NCBI GenBank assembly: GCA_025357755.1
Contig: JANXOP010000273.1
Span: 79,612 to 143,611 of the forward strand
Direction of reading: 5' to 3'
Source: Kofleriaceae bacterium
GTDB taxonomy: Bacteria; Myxococcota_A; Polyangia; Haliangiales; Haliangiaceae
DNA length: 64,000 bases
In this document: positions 1-9,112 of the stretch, piece after piece
How positions within the stretch are numbered: position 1 is the stretch's first letter
Layout: each line of letters begins with the position of its first letter
Program-made: the position numbers and the translations under genes
Notes under the pieces: generated by a model
What the model saw: only the letters and a program-made list of their open reading frames with translations
Database searches by the model: none
What the model was told of the DNA's origin: nothing

Positions 1-1
1 C

Positions 2-1528
2 GCGACCGGCACGAAGCCGTTCGCGCTGCGCAACTCCGATTTTCAGTTCAAGCCGAAGACCGCGATCGCGACGCAGGTCGGCGAGCTGATCGCGGCCGGT
101 GGGCGCACGGTCGTCCTGAGCGAGACGGATCTGCGCTCGGTGCTCGCGTTCGAGCAACTCTCGGAGGTCCCCGGGTTCGCGCAGTGGCGCGAGCAGACGC
201 GGCCGCTGCAGACCGTCTCGTTCATTCGCGACATCCTGGAGATCGAGCAGGTCGTAGTGCCGGTGGCGGCGGCGCCCGCGGTGGTGCTTATCGCGCCTGC
301 GCCGAAGCGCAACACGCAACCGATCGCGATCGTCGATCCGGCGCAGCTACGGATCGGGGTCTCGACCTCGCTGCGCGCCGAGCCGCAGTTCCTCAGCCTC
401 GAGCAGGTGAAATCGCACGTCACGTTCATCGGCGGCACGGGCAGCGGCAAGACCACCGCGGCGCTGAACGTGATCGAGCAGCTACTCGAGCGCGGTGTCT
501 CGGCGCTGCTGCTCGATCGCAAAGGCGACCTCGCGCGGTATGCGAGCGAGGCGTGGTGGCGCGAGGACCCGCGTCGCGCGGCGCTGCGCCAGCAGATCGA
601 CATCGAGCTCTACACGCCCGGCAACAGTGCGGGCCGTCCGTTGCGCTTGCCGTTGATCCCGTCGCTCGTCGATACGAGTGCGCAGGAGCGAACGCAGGTC
701 GCGCAGTTCGCGGCGAACGGGCTCGGCGCGATGATGGGCTACGGCGCGAGCTCGAACGACAAGAGCAAGCTCTCGGTCCTGCAGGTCGCGATCGGCCTCC
801 ACACCGAGGAGCGAGATGTCACGCTCGACCTGCTGCTCGACACGATCGACCGCCCGGATCCGGAGCTCCTCCAGAAGGTCGGCGCGTTGCAACGCCACTT
901 CGCGACGCTCTCCGAGAACCTCCAGGCATTGCGCATCCAGCGCGGCTCCTTGCTGGCGGGCGATGGCCCGATGCTCGATGTCGCGAGCCTCCTGCCGGTC
1001 GGTGGCAAGCCCAAGCTCTCCATCGTCAACACGGCCGCGCTCTCGGACGTACCGATGCTCCAGTTCTGGGTCTCGCGCTTGCTGATCGAGCTCTCGCGGC
1101 TGGCGCGCAAGCGGCCGAGCAAGACGCTGCAGGGCGTCGCATTCTTCGACGAGGCCGACGCCTACGTGCCGGCGATCGGCGCGCCACCGACGAAGGAGCC
1201 GATGTTCGATCTGCTCCGCCGCGCGCGGTCGGGTGGATTGGGCGTGTTGCTCGCCACGCAGAATCCGGGCGACTTCGACTACAAGGCGCGAGACAATATC
1301 GCGACGTGGCTGGTGGGCAAGGTCGCGCAGACGCGAGCGATCGAGAAGATGAGAAATCTGATCGGCGCATATCCGAACGTCGGTCCGCGGTTGGCGAATC
1401 AGCCGACCGGGCATTTCTTCGTGCTGGCGGATTCGAAGGCGATCGAGGTGAAGAGCGACCGCTCGATGATGCAGACGGAGCAGCTGTCGGAGAGTGAAGT
1501 GTTGGAGCTCGCGCGGACGACAACCTGA
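2..1528 (+). CDS. HerA/VirB4-type ATPase, 5' end outside window
   Basis: The reading frame is open to the first bases of the window, so the ORF-track start (a GTG at 140) is only an internal codon and the gene is truncated by the window edge. A Walker A motif GGTGSGKTT lies about 100 residues after that GTG and a Walker B strand ends in FFDEADAYVP, followed by an ATQNPGD sensor-like segment. This arrangement is known from HerA/FtsK/VirB4-type hexameric motor ATPases (DUF87-like), which pump DNA or act with nucleases. The partner nuclease, if any, is not visible. The N-terminal part is unseen, so the exact family is uncertain. Confidence 0.8.
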   Translation, partial: ATGTKPFALRNSDFQFKPKTAIATQVGELIAAGGRTVVLSETDLRSVLAFEQLSEVPGFAQWREQTRPLQTVSFIRDILEIEQVVVPVAAAPAVVLIAPAPKRNTQPIAIVDPAQLRIGVSTSLRAEPQFLSLEQVKSHVTFIGGTGSGKTTAALNVIEQLLERGVSALLLDRKGDLARYASEAWWREDPRRAALRQQIDIELYTPGNSAGRPLRLPLIPSLVDTSAQERTQVAQFAANGLGAMMGYGASSNDKSKLSVLQVAIGLHTEERDVTLDLLLDTIDRPDPELLQKVGALQRHFATLSENLQALRIQRGSLLAGDGPMLDVASLLPVGGKPKLSIVNTAALSDVPMLQFWVSRLLIELSRLARKRPSKTLQGVAFFDEADAYVPAIGAPPTKEPMFDLLRRARSGGLGVLLATQNPGDFDYKARDNIATWLVGKVAQTRAIEKMRNLIGAYPNVGPRLANQPTGHFFVLADSKAIEVKSDRSMMQTEQLSESEVLELARTTT

Positions 1529-1707
1529 AGCGGTTCAAACAGGACCCCGCAGATACCCGATGCCGATTGCAGACCGTGCGAGTCTCGAGAAACGAGAGCT
1601 TGCCGCGCACGACGCGAGCGGTGTGTAAGACGCCTCGGCAGCTTCATTTGGTCGGCGCGATGGCACGGTCCGGAGAACTCGCGAAACCAGTCGTACTGTA
1701 GGGATCC

Positions 1708-4700
1708 ATGGCTCGACGAACAGGCGATCAGCTCGCCGAAGGCTTGTACGAGGACCTGCTGACCGAGGTGCTCTCGGGGCAGCTGGCTACCTCACCCTTC
1801 GAGAAGGTCACGGCGCCTGTCGTCGACATTGATCTACCGGTGGTACTCGCGCGGCACTTTCGCGACGAGATCGAACGTGCAGTCCGAAGCTTGCCAGCCG
1901 TGGAACGAGCTAAACGTGCACGCGAGCTCAGTGCCTCGGTGATCGAGCACCTCGCGGGGCTCGTCGACATCGAGACCGGCGCACAGATTCGCGGGCAGTT
2001 ACCGACCGATCCGCTGCAGCGCTTGCTCGCCTTACATCGCGGCGCGGTCCCAGAGCGGCCGAGCACACCACTCTCGATGTCGACGCTCCTCACGCGCAAC
2101 CGCGCGGAGCCGGCACTCGGTCACGAGCTCGCGCGTGAGATTGCTACCGCTGATCGGATCGACGCGATCATCGCGTTCGTGACGATTGGTGGCGTGCGCA
2201 CGATCAGCGACTCGTTACAGCACTTCTCGCGCCGCGAAGGATCGCGGTTTCGGCTACTGACGACCACGTTTACCGGGACGACCGAAGTAGCCGCGATCGA
2301 GAGCCTCGCACGCCTCCCGCGGGCGGATGTTCGAATCTCATACGACACCCGTCGAACGCGGCTGCATGCGAAGGCGTGGCTGTTTCATCGTGATTCGGGA
2401 CTCAGCACCGCGTACGTGGGCTCGGCGAACCTGACCTCGACCGCACTCGGTGCGGGTCAGGAGTGGATGGTGAAGATCGCAGCGGCCGACTTGCCGCACG
2501 TGATCGAGAAGTTCAGCGGCACCTTCAACACACTCTGGGAGGATCCCGAGTTCGAGCGATACTCGCCCGACATCGCCGGTCACAAGGAGAAGCTTGCGTC
2601 TGCACTACTGCCCGAGACCGCTGCGAACAGTACCGACGAAGCGTTCCTCGTCGCGCTGCGCGCACTTCCGTTCCAAGAGGAGATCCTCGACAAGCTCGAA
2701 GCTGAGCGCGCGATTCATGGGCGGTTTCGGAACCTCGTCGTCGCTGCGACTGGGACAGGCAAGACCGTCATCGCCGCTTTGGACTACGCGCGGCAATTCG
2801 CCAAGAGCGGCGTCGCGCCACGCTTGCTGTTTCTTGCCCATCGACGAGAACTGCTCGATCAGGCGCGTCGAACGTTCAGGTTTGCGCTTCAGGACGCTTC
2901 GTTCGGTGAGCTGCTCGTCGATGGGGACCGGCCGAAACGCTGGGACCATATCTTCGCCAGCGTGCAGAGCGTTGGTGACGTGATCGAGCGCCTCGGCCCC
3001 GAGTATTTCCGTCACGTCGTGGTCGATGAATGTCACCACATGCCGGCGAAGTCGTATCAGGATGTTGTCCCTCGCTTGCGACCGGCGATCTTGGTCGGGC
3101 TCACGGCAACGCCGGAGCGAAGTGATCACCAGTCGCTGCTGCCGGACTTCGATGGTCACGTCGCGGCGGAGCTACGCCTGTGGCACGCGCTCGATGATCA
3201 GCTGCTTGTTCCATTCGAGTACTACGGCATCAGTGACGGCGTCGATCTGCGCAAGATCCGCTGGAGCCGAACCGGCTACGACGCCGGTGTGCTCGGTGAG
3301 CTCTATACCGGCCACACCGCTCGCGCTGACCTGATTCTTGCGCAGCTCGCGCGGCGGGTCGGCAGTCTAAGGGCGCTGCGCGCGATCGGTTTTTGCGTCA
3401 ACATCGAGCACGCAGAGTTCATGGCGCGGCACTTCACGGCCGCTGGGATTCCTGCGCGTGCCGTCCACGGCAAGAGCCCCGATCGCGATGAAGCGCCCGC
3501 GCTGTTACGCGATCGCACGGTCAACGTGTTGTTCACGTGCGACCTCTATAACGAGGGCGTCGACCTGCCCTACCTGGATACGCTGCTCCTGCTTCGCCCG
3601 ACCCAGAGCGCGACGCTATTCCTCCAGCAACTCGGTCGCGGGTTACGACATTCGCCGGGGAAGGCTAGCTGTCTTGTTCTCGACTTTATCGGTCAGCATC
3701 GCGACGAGTTCCGGTTCGACGCGACGATCGCGGCGATCACTGGTATTCCGCGGGCGGCGTTGCGCAAGGCGGTTGAGGAAGGCTTCCCTTACCTTCCGAG
3801 CGGTTGTTCGTTTCAACTCGATGCGGTCGCGCGTGAAGAGATCCTTCGTTCGCTGCGCGCGGTCCTCGGCGGTGCGAAGCGGTTGATGGGCGAGATTCGC
3901 GAGATCACCGCCGCTAGTGGCAAGCCAACGCTGGCGACATTCCTCGAACAGACCGGGCGAGGTCTGGAAGACGTCTACGATGCGGGTGGCTGGTCGACGC
4001 TACAGCGTCACGCAGGAGTATCGACGCTTGCGGCGAACGAGAATGAGAAGGACGTCGACGAGTTGAGTCGGCTCCTCGGTCGGCTTCAGCATGTAGACGA
4101 GCCGGAACGCCTTCGCACGTACCGTGATGTCATCGCGGCCGCACTGGACAACCCTGCGCCACTGACCGGACGCCAGCGCTCGCAGGTGATGATGCTCGAA
4201 TCGCAGCTCTATCATCGCGGCGTACTGCGCGCGGCCGAGGCGAGTGTCGAGTACCTCGCTGGAAGGCCGAGCATCGTTCGGGAGATGGACGAGTTGCGCG
4301 AAGTACTCGAGAACCGAGTCACCGTCGCAGAACAGGTCTACCCAGTACCCGAGTGGTCACTGGCGCTGCATCGTCACTACTCGCGGAGAGAGATCACGGC
4401 TGGGGTCGGATACGTCGAGGCTGGCGATAAGAGCTTGAACCTTCAAACCGGCATCCTTCAGCTCAAGGACCAGAAGCGCGAGCTTCTATTCGTGACCCTC
4501 GACAAGTCGGGCAAGGGTTTCTCGCCGAGCACGCGGTATCGCGACTACGCACTGAGCCCCGAGTTCTTCCATTGGGAGACTCAGGGCAACGCAAGCGTGA
4601 CGCGCCCATCGGGCCGTCGGTATCTTGACAGCGCAACCACCGGCTGGAGCTTCTATCTGTTCGTCCGGACGGATCCCGAGGCGGCGTTCGCCTTCCTGGG

Positions 4701-4815
4701 TCCTATTCGCTACGAGCGACACGAAGGTGACCGCCCGATCGCGATCACCTGGCGCATGAACCATCCGATGAGTGCCGCGCTCTTCGAGCGCTACGCGACA
4801 CTTCGACCGGGCTGA
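1708..4815 (+). CDS. PLD-like nuclease / SF2 helicase / DUF3427 protein
   Basis: A 1035-aa multidomain protein. Near residue 220 there is a phospholipase-D-like HxK motif (LHAKAWLF) followed by VGSANLT, as in single-motif PLD nucleases that dimerise. The SF2 helicase core follows: Walker A ATGTGKT (about 347), DECH box (about 437), TATPER (about 466) and motif VI QQLGRGLR (about 640). The last 300 residues have the position expected of a DUF3427 domain, which usually follows this core. Such proteins are thought to act on DNA and are often found in defence or mobile regions. The ATG start has an upstream GTAGGGA. It lies 180 bp after the ATPase gene on the same strand, so cotranscription is possible but unproven. 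Confidence 0.88.
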   Translation: MARRTGDQLAEGLYEDLLTEVLSGQLATSPFEKVTAPVVDIDLPVVLARHFRDEIERAVRSLPAVERAKRARELSASVIEHLAGLVDIETGAQIRGQLPTDPLQRLLALHRGAVPERPSTPLSMSTLLTRNRAEPALGHELAREIATADRIDAIIAFVTIGGVRTISDSLQHFSRREGSRFRLLTTTFTGTTEVAAIESLARLPRADVRISYDTRRTRLHAKAWLFHRDSGLSTAYVGSANLTSTALGAGQEWMVKIAAADLPHVIEKFSGTFNTLWEDPEFERYSPDIAGHKEKLASALLPETAANSTDEAFLVALRALPFQEEILDKLEAERAIHGRFRNLVVAATGTGKTVIAALDYARQFAKSGVAPRLLFLAHRRELLDQARRTFRFALQDASFGELLVDGDRPKRWDHIFASVQSVGDVIERLGPEYFRHVVVDECHHMPAKSYQDVVPRLRPAILVGLTATPERSDHQSLLPDFDGHVAAELRLWHALDDQLLVPFEYYGISDGVDLRKIRWSRTGYDAGVLGELYTGHTARADLILAQLARRVGSLRALRAIGFCVNIEHAEFMARHFTAAGIPARAVHGKSPDRDEAPALLRDRTVNVLFTCDLYNEGVDLPYLDTLLLLRPTQSATLFLQQLGRGLRHSPGKASCLVLDFIGQHRDEFRFDATIAAITGIPRAALRKAVEEGFPYLPSGCSFQLDAVAREEILRSLRAVLGGAKRLMGEIREITAASGKPTLATFLEQTGRGLEDVYDAGGWSTLQRHAGVSTLAANENEKDVDELSRLLGRLQHVDEPERLRTYRDVIAAALDNPAPLTGRQRSQVMMLESQLYHRGVLRAAEASVEYLAGRPSIVREMDELREVLENRVTVAEQVYPVPEWSLALHRHYSRREITAGVGYVEAGDKSLNLQTGILQLKDQKRELLFVTLDKSGKGFSPSTRYRDYALSPEFFHWETQGNASVTRPSGRRYLDSATTGWSFYLFVRTDPEAAFAFLGPIRYERHEGDRPIAITWRMNHPMSAALFERYATLRPG

Positions 4816-5235
4816 TGGGACCTCTCAAGTTCTGCCACCCACATGACTTTTCAGGCTTGGTGTGCGCGAATGGAAAAGTCGCGCGGTCAACGCTCCTTCG
4901 TGCGCGGCTTGATGACGCACCACTCACGGCGATAGCGGACCGGCTACGCATACAGAACTTCGATGCTTCGCGACGGTCGATGGCTGTCGTACCGATCGCG
5001 ACCAGCGATTTGCCGCAGGTGCGCAGATCATCAACGAGTGCACGCGCAGCGAGTGACACGACCAAACAAACGTCGCAGAGCTGTGGACCACGCAGCACAG
5101 GCGTCGACTTGATTCCTGTCCGGCAAGGCAATCTTCTTTGTTCAAGCTGGATGCGCACTTGTCTGCGTCGTCAGCGACCTGCCCCCAAGTTAGATCCTAC
5201 GCAACCGAACGAGTGGCCGGCCGATACGTCGCCAC
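4816..5235. other. Intergenic stretch, no convincing gene
   Basis: About 420 bp after the helicase. ORFs exist on both strands, including one overlapping the helicase stop by TGATG, but their translations are rich in Arg/Ser/Thr with no recognisable fold. The third-position GC bias of the neighbouring genes is weak here. No tRNA-like or terminator structure was recognised. Confidence 0.5.
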
Positions 5236-5616
5236 ATGAACGATGACCTCGTGTCTCTCAGGCCTCGGTGGCGACGGCGCTGGCTCCTCCTCTTGGTCCC
5301 ACCTCTCCTGTTCCTCGGATCAGCGGCCGTTGGCAGCTGTCACGCATCGCACAGGATCACAGCTCGCGTCGAGAGCGCTGGATCCTGCAACCCGCGAATC
5401 ACAATCTCCACGGTAGCGAACCATCGCGTCACGTTTCTGCCTGAGGTCAGGATCACTCCGTGGGACGGGGAGGTCCCTTCCAATGTCGAAGAGGTGACGA
5501 TTGACGTGTCTGGTGCGGAGCGTGACTGCAGTATGCAGTGCCAGATCACAGTCGATGGAGCGGTCACCGTCATCCGCGCTGATACACACGGTGTGACTTG
5601 TGCGTGGAAGCGCTGA
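5236..5616 (+). CDS. MmpS-like membrane-anchored exported protein
   Basis: A 126-aa protein. A basic N-terminus (RRWRRR type) is followed by one hydrophobic segment (about 17-33) and an exported domain of roughly 85 residues. The tail pattern, a paired Cys with ITVDG and a final Cys (CQITVDG...TCAWKR), resembles the beta-sandwich of MmpS-type accessory proteins (DUF/MmpS family), where two cysteines bracket a VDG turn. The likeness is by pattern only. No MmpL/RND transporter is adjacent. The start lacks a strong Shine-Dalgarno. It may serve an envelope role; function is unknown. Confidence 0.6.
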   Translation: MNDDLVSLRPRWRRRWLLLLVPPLLFLGSAAVGSCHASHRITARVESAGSCNPRITISTVANHRVTFLPEVRITPWDGEVPSNVEEVTIDVSGAERDCSMQCQITVDGAVTVIRADTHGVTCAWKR

Positions 5617-5930
5617 ACCAGGATTGCCAGCTCGCCTCCGGCTTTGGCCACGCATCGCGATAGTGCGGCGTTGCGGCCTGGAGGTCGCGCTCCACGCCCA
5701 TCCTTCACCGGCCGACGATCCACGTCACGTATCCCTCCGCTCCGGTCGCTGCACCGGACATGCCGAGCATGCGCGGGTCTGCAGCTGCATCCCTCGCGAC
5801 CGAGAACACCTTTTCGAGCGCATTGCTTCGGCACCATCGCGCGCGCTCTGTCGCAGAGCTCAGATGGCGTCTTTCGTAACTTAGCCGGCAACGCGTTCCG
5901 TCGAGGAACCGAGCGATCCTTCGCGTCAGG
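5617..5930. other. Intergenic stretch, no convincing gene
   Basis: About 310 bp between the MmpS-like gene and the 3' end of the HNH gene, which converge. Overlapping ORFs on both strands look like composition-driven shadows. I see no repeat, RNA gene or strong hairpin. Confidence 0.5.
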
Positions 5931-7319
5931 TCAGCGCTTCATCCGCGTGCGCGCGATACCTAGCGCCGCTCGAACGAGTTGCTCGAGATTCAGATCGTGT
6001 GGCCCCGAGCAGGCCGCTTCCTCGACCATCTGGCGCGCTTCGGCTTTCCGAAAGCCTGCCTGGGTGAGCGCCTGCGTGGCCTCCGTCTTCATCACGACCA
6101 TTTCGTAACTCGGCCGGCCCACGTGGGACGCCGGCGCCGGCACGGGTGGTTTCTGGATACGCGTCGATGGCGACGTGGACGACGTGGGCGACGCGGGCCT
6201 CTCTCCCGCTGTCATACCATTCGGCCGTTCCACGTGGGACGGAGACCGTTCGATCGACCGCGGTACGCGATCTTCGAACACGAGGTCCGGTGCACGACCC
6301 GAGATCGCGAGCAGGCCTTGATGATGCGCCGCGTGGTGTGCGAAGCAGAGCAAGGCAATATTCTCGGCCTCGTGGCCGCCACCATCGGCCTGGTGAACGA
6401 TGTGATGAGCATCGATGAAGCGTGCCGATCGACAGCCGGGCACCGTGCACGCTCCGTGATCGCGTCGCCACACGTGCCGGCGAACCATCGGCGAGATGTC
6501 CTGCTTCGCGCGAGAGGGCTCGCGATCGGAGCCGATTCGCTGCGCATCGCATTCGGCGCGCTCGACATCGGCCGGAGCGATCGGAACGTTCACACCACCC
6601 GCTTGTTGCCAGCCCTGCTGACACGCCTCGCAGATCGTCGTCAGGATCTGGTGCCGAGCGCGCGAGCCATCTTCGTCGGGATTTGCACCACCATCGATCA
6701 CCGAACCGCACAGCGCCGCCACGAGCTCGTTGTCGTCCAGCCGCCGGCCGTGCTCGTCGGCGAGGATCTGCTGTGCCTGCCGGAGTAGCGCGTACGTCGC
6801 GGTCGTGACCTCGAAGCGCACCACGCGCGGCGCGAAATCTGGATTCGGCGGATCGGTCGGCAAGTCGCCGCGCCGATGCACCCCGACCAGCTCTTCGATC
6901 TGGCGCAGGTTCTTACCGCGCACGGCATCGCACCATTCGCGCTGCGTGCTCGGCGTGACCACGCGCGTGAGCTCGCGCAGCGCCGAGTAGCTCTGCTCGC
7001 CACTCTCGAGCGCCTCGGCGAGCGCCGGCATCTCACCGAGCGCGATCGCGACGCGTACGCGATCGCGCGCGGTCTTCGGCGCGTATCCGAGCACGTCTTC
7101 CATGTACGCCAGTAACGAGGGCTTGCCGAGCCTGCGCCAGATCTCGCAGCGATTCGCGAGGCAGAGCAGCGCTGCCTCCTCGACATCGAGCGCGCCGCGC
7201 TTCCTCGCGATCGTGCGCAGGCCGCGATCGATGTCCTGCCAACCCGGTACCGAGCTCGCGGCCCACACATCACCATTCGACACCACCGCGCATTCGCCAT
7301 CACGCAACATGTTCCCCAC
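5931..7319 (-). CDS. HNH endonuclease with RuvA-like C-terminal domain
   Basis: A 462-aa protein. The N-terminal 200 residues are helical, of the kind seen before HNH domains in DUF222-like proteins. Residues about 290-335 carry an HNH nuclease: CTVPGC zinc pair, AHHI, GGG..EN and CFAHHAAHH. The last 55 residues (ALTQAGFRKAEA) resemble the small helical domain at the C-terminus of RuvA, preceded by a Pro/Ser/Thr-rich linker. The same architecture is seen at the far end of the window (63479-64000), with a similar tail, so these are paralogs. Start is GTG at 7319 or ATG at 7310. Likely a DNase of unknown purpose; no methylase or intein context is present. Confidence 0.85.
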   Translation of the reverse strand: MGNMLRDGECAVVSNGDVWAASSVPGWQDIDRGLRTIARKRGALDVEEAALLCLANRCEIWRRLGKPSLLAYMEDVLGYAPKTARDRVRVAIALGEMPALAEALESGEQSYSALRELTRVVTPSTQREWCDAVRGKNLRQIEELVGVHRRGDLPTDPPNPDFAPRVVRFEVTTATYALLRQAQQILADEHGRRLDDNELVAALCGSVIDGGANPDEDGSRARHQILTTICEACQQGWQQAGGVNVPIAPADVERAECDAQRIGSDREPSRAKQDISPMVRRHVWRRDHGACTVPGCRSARFIDAHHIVHQADGGGHEAENIALLCFAHHAAHHQGLLAISGRAPDLVFEDRVPRSIERSPSHVERPNGMTAGERPASPTSSTSPSTRIQKPPVPAPASHVGRPSYEMVVMKTEATQALTQAGFRKAEARQMVEEAACSGPHDLNLEQLVRAALGIARTRMKR

Positions 7320-7816
7320 ACTTTCCGACTGATTGATGGACTATATGTACCATTCGATATTTCGGATCGTTGTCGCGCGCTCTCGACGACGAATCGCGAT
7401 CTTGGCCGATGCGTTTTGATCTCGTGCGGAGAACGCGCGCAGACCCGAGCGCATCGCTTCTCGAACACCGCGAGCGCGATGTCGCGGACACGTGATCTGA
7501 GTGCTCCGAAAACGCGTCAAGAACAATCGAACGAATCCCGATGCAGTCCCGCCGTTTTGGTCGATCCTCGCTTGCTGCTCCGCGACGAGGTCGCACCAGT
7601 TCCTTACGGCATCCTGCTTCGCGGTCCGCTTGCTTTGCTGTCGATCTCGTCCGTCCGCGCTGCGCGATGAACGGCCGAGGGTTGGAGTCCTCATGCGTTC
7701 GAACCATTCTTGGCTCCGACTACGTCGGAGATGCTCGCTCGATCGATGACCGATAGCTGGAGGTGGCTCGAAGCAGTCGCCCACTTGCTCGGCGAGCAGA
7801 AGGCGGAGAGCTTCGT
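7320..7816. other. Intergenic region upstream of HNH gene
   Basis: About 500 bp between the HNH start and the Fic stop. The first 55 bp are noticeably AT-richer and contain TATAGT on the minus strand about 20 bp before the HNH start, a possible -10 element without a clear -35. The rest yields only Arg/Ser-rich shadow ORFs. A GTTCGAACC near 7697 resembles a tRNA T-loop, but no T-stem can be formed. Confidence 0.4.
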
Positions 7817-8596
7817 CTAGAGCTCGACAATCTTCGCGTCGTCGGGCTCGCGGAACCAATTCTTCTGCGTGAGCTCCACGAGGACGGCCGGGTACTTCGA
7901 GAAATCGAGATGCGAGAAGCATCGTGCACGCGCGAGCGCCTGGACGAGCGGCGCCGGCCGGTGTCGGCGCGTGAGTGCGCGTAGCGAGAGCACGTAGTCT
8001 TCGCGAAAGACGGTCGGAACGATGATCGTCGACTGCTCCGCGGCCACGAGCTCGGAATTCATCATGATGCGTGCGATTCGCCCGTTGCCATCGACGAACG
8101 GATGGACGTCGCTGACCAGGAACATGATGAAGATCGCGCGCCGCAATCCCGGTTCGAGGTCGCGGCTCAAGGCGAAGCCATGGCGCAGAGTGCCCTGCAC
8201 GTAATCGGGATGAACGAACACGGTGTCGCCTGCGCGATTGACCACGGTCTTGAACGCACCGGGCGATACCTCGGGACGCTGCGCCATCATCGTCGCGTGG
8301 CGACGCCGGAGAGTCGCGATGAACGCTTCGAACGTGTCCGGGTTTCTGCGCATCTCGCCGCGGTCCGAGACGATCTCGAAGGTGCCGACGATGTCGTGCG
8401 CATCCTTGGGACGGGCGGGCGGGATCTGTTTGTCGAAGACGATCGACTCCGCCTCGGCGACTTCGAACGTGGTGCCTTCGATGTAGTTCGAGAAGTATGC
8501 CTCGAAGAACGCCTTGTTCTTGAAGTGCGCTGGCGAGCTGAAGCGATCCACGGTCTGCGCGATCGGTGCACGCAGCTCGGCGAACAGAAGCTGCAA
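7817..8596 (-). CDS. Fic domain protein (AMPylase), self-inhibited class
   Basis: Fic enzymes transfer AMP or another phosphate-containing group to protein hydroxyls. The catalytic loop HPFVDGNGRIAR (about 165-176) matches HxFx(D/E)GNGRxxR fully, so activity is expected. Residues 36-41, SNYIEG, match the inhibitory helix motif (S/T)xxxE(G/N), placed N-terminal to the Fic core as in class II Fic proteins that regulate themselves. The only start in the frame is TTG at 8596. The frame is open for another 55 codons upstream without ATG or GTG, and the residues there look protein-like, so the true N-terminus is unclear. An AT-rich repeat array lies directly upstream. Confidence 0.85.
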   Translation of the reverse strand: MQLLFAELRAPIAQTVDRFSSPAHFKNKAFFEAYFSNYIEGTTFEVAEAESIVFDKQIPPARPKDAHDIVGTFEIVSDRGEMRRNPDTFEAFIATLRRRHATMMAQRPEVSPGAFKTVVNRAGDTVFVHPDYVQGTLRHGFALSRDLEPGLRRAIFIMFLVSDVHPFVDGNGRIARIMMNSELVAAEQSTIIVPTVFREDYVLSLRALTRRHRPAPLVQALARARCFSHLDFSKYPAVLVELTQKNWFREPDDAKIVEL

Positions 8597-8767
8597 GCGC
8601 TCGATACACGCGGCATCGAACGGTTCGCCCGCCGCTCGCGCCTTGGCGACGCCACTGACGCGGGCCGACCTGTCGGATTCGGCCTTCCACTTTGAGCTCG
8701 GCCATCCGGCGTCGCTCGGTGCTGTTGTGCCCGGGAAAAAGCACCGGTGGTAGCGCTTCGGTCACCT

Positions 8768-8887
8768 GGTCATTTTGCGTCAGAGTTGCGGGAGTTCGAG
8801 CGTTTTTGTAGTCATTTCAACAAATAAGAGCGTTTTGTTAGCAGATATTTCAGCACAGAGCGTTTTTACGCAGATAAATTCCACGAA
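8768..8887. repeat. AT-rich 30-bp tandem repeat array
   Basis: GAGCGTTTT occurs at 8798, 8828 and 8858, exactly 30 bp apart, with further shared bases (GCAGATA in the last two, ATTTCA in the first two). A weaker copy with CATTTTGCGTCA sits one unit earlier, at 8768. The block is far more AT-rich than its surroundings and stands immediately upstream of the Fic frame, so an operator array is possible. On the minus strand it reads as ten-residue units starting KTL, so a decayed coding repeat is the alternative. Confidence 0.65.
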
Positions 8888-9112
8888 CCGACGAGGCGAA
8901 GATCAGCACGAACCTGTCGCGCTTACGAGCAACGAGCTTGTCGCGCAGCTGGCGCCCGGCCGGCCACGAGCTCGGCGTGGATCTCTGCGAGGCGCGGAGG
9001 GCTCCCGGTATCCTCGTCGACAACCGCGTACCAGACGCCAGCACACATCAACGGTGGCCTCGTGGCTCCACAGCGCGCGTGGGATCCTGGTGACCGAAGC
9101 GTTCGTGGCGAA

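Noticed and set aside
4815-5246. 143-aa ORF overlapping the helicase stop by TGATG
   Set aside because: Arg/Ser/Thr-rich translation without fold signals, and comparable ORFs on the opposite strand; the overlap is probably chance.
7680-7740. tRNA-like GTTCGAACC and a 'THEDSNPRP' shadow ORF
   Set aside because: No T-stem, acceptor stem or anticodon arm could be drawn on either strand.
7341-8765. 474-aa minus-strand ORF
   Set aside because: Arg-rich out-of-frame shadow of the Fic gene; only its first codons may matter as a frameshifted Fic start.
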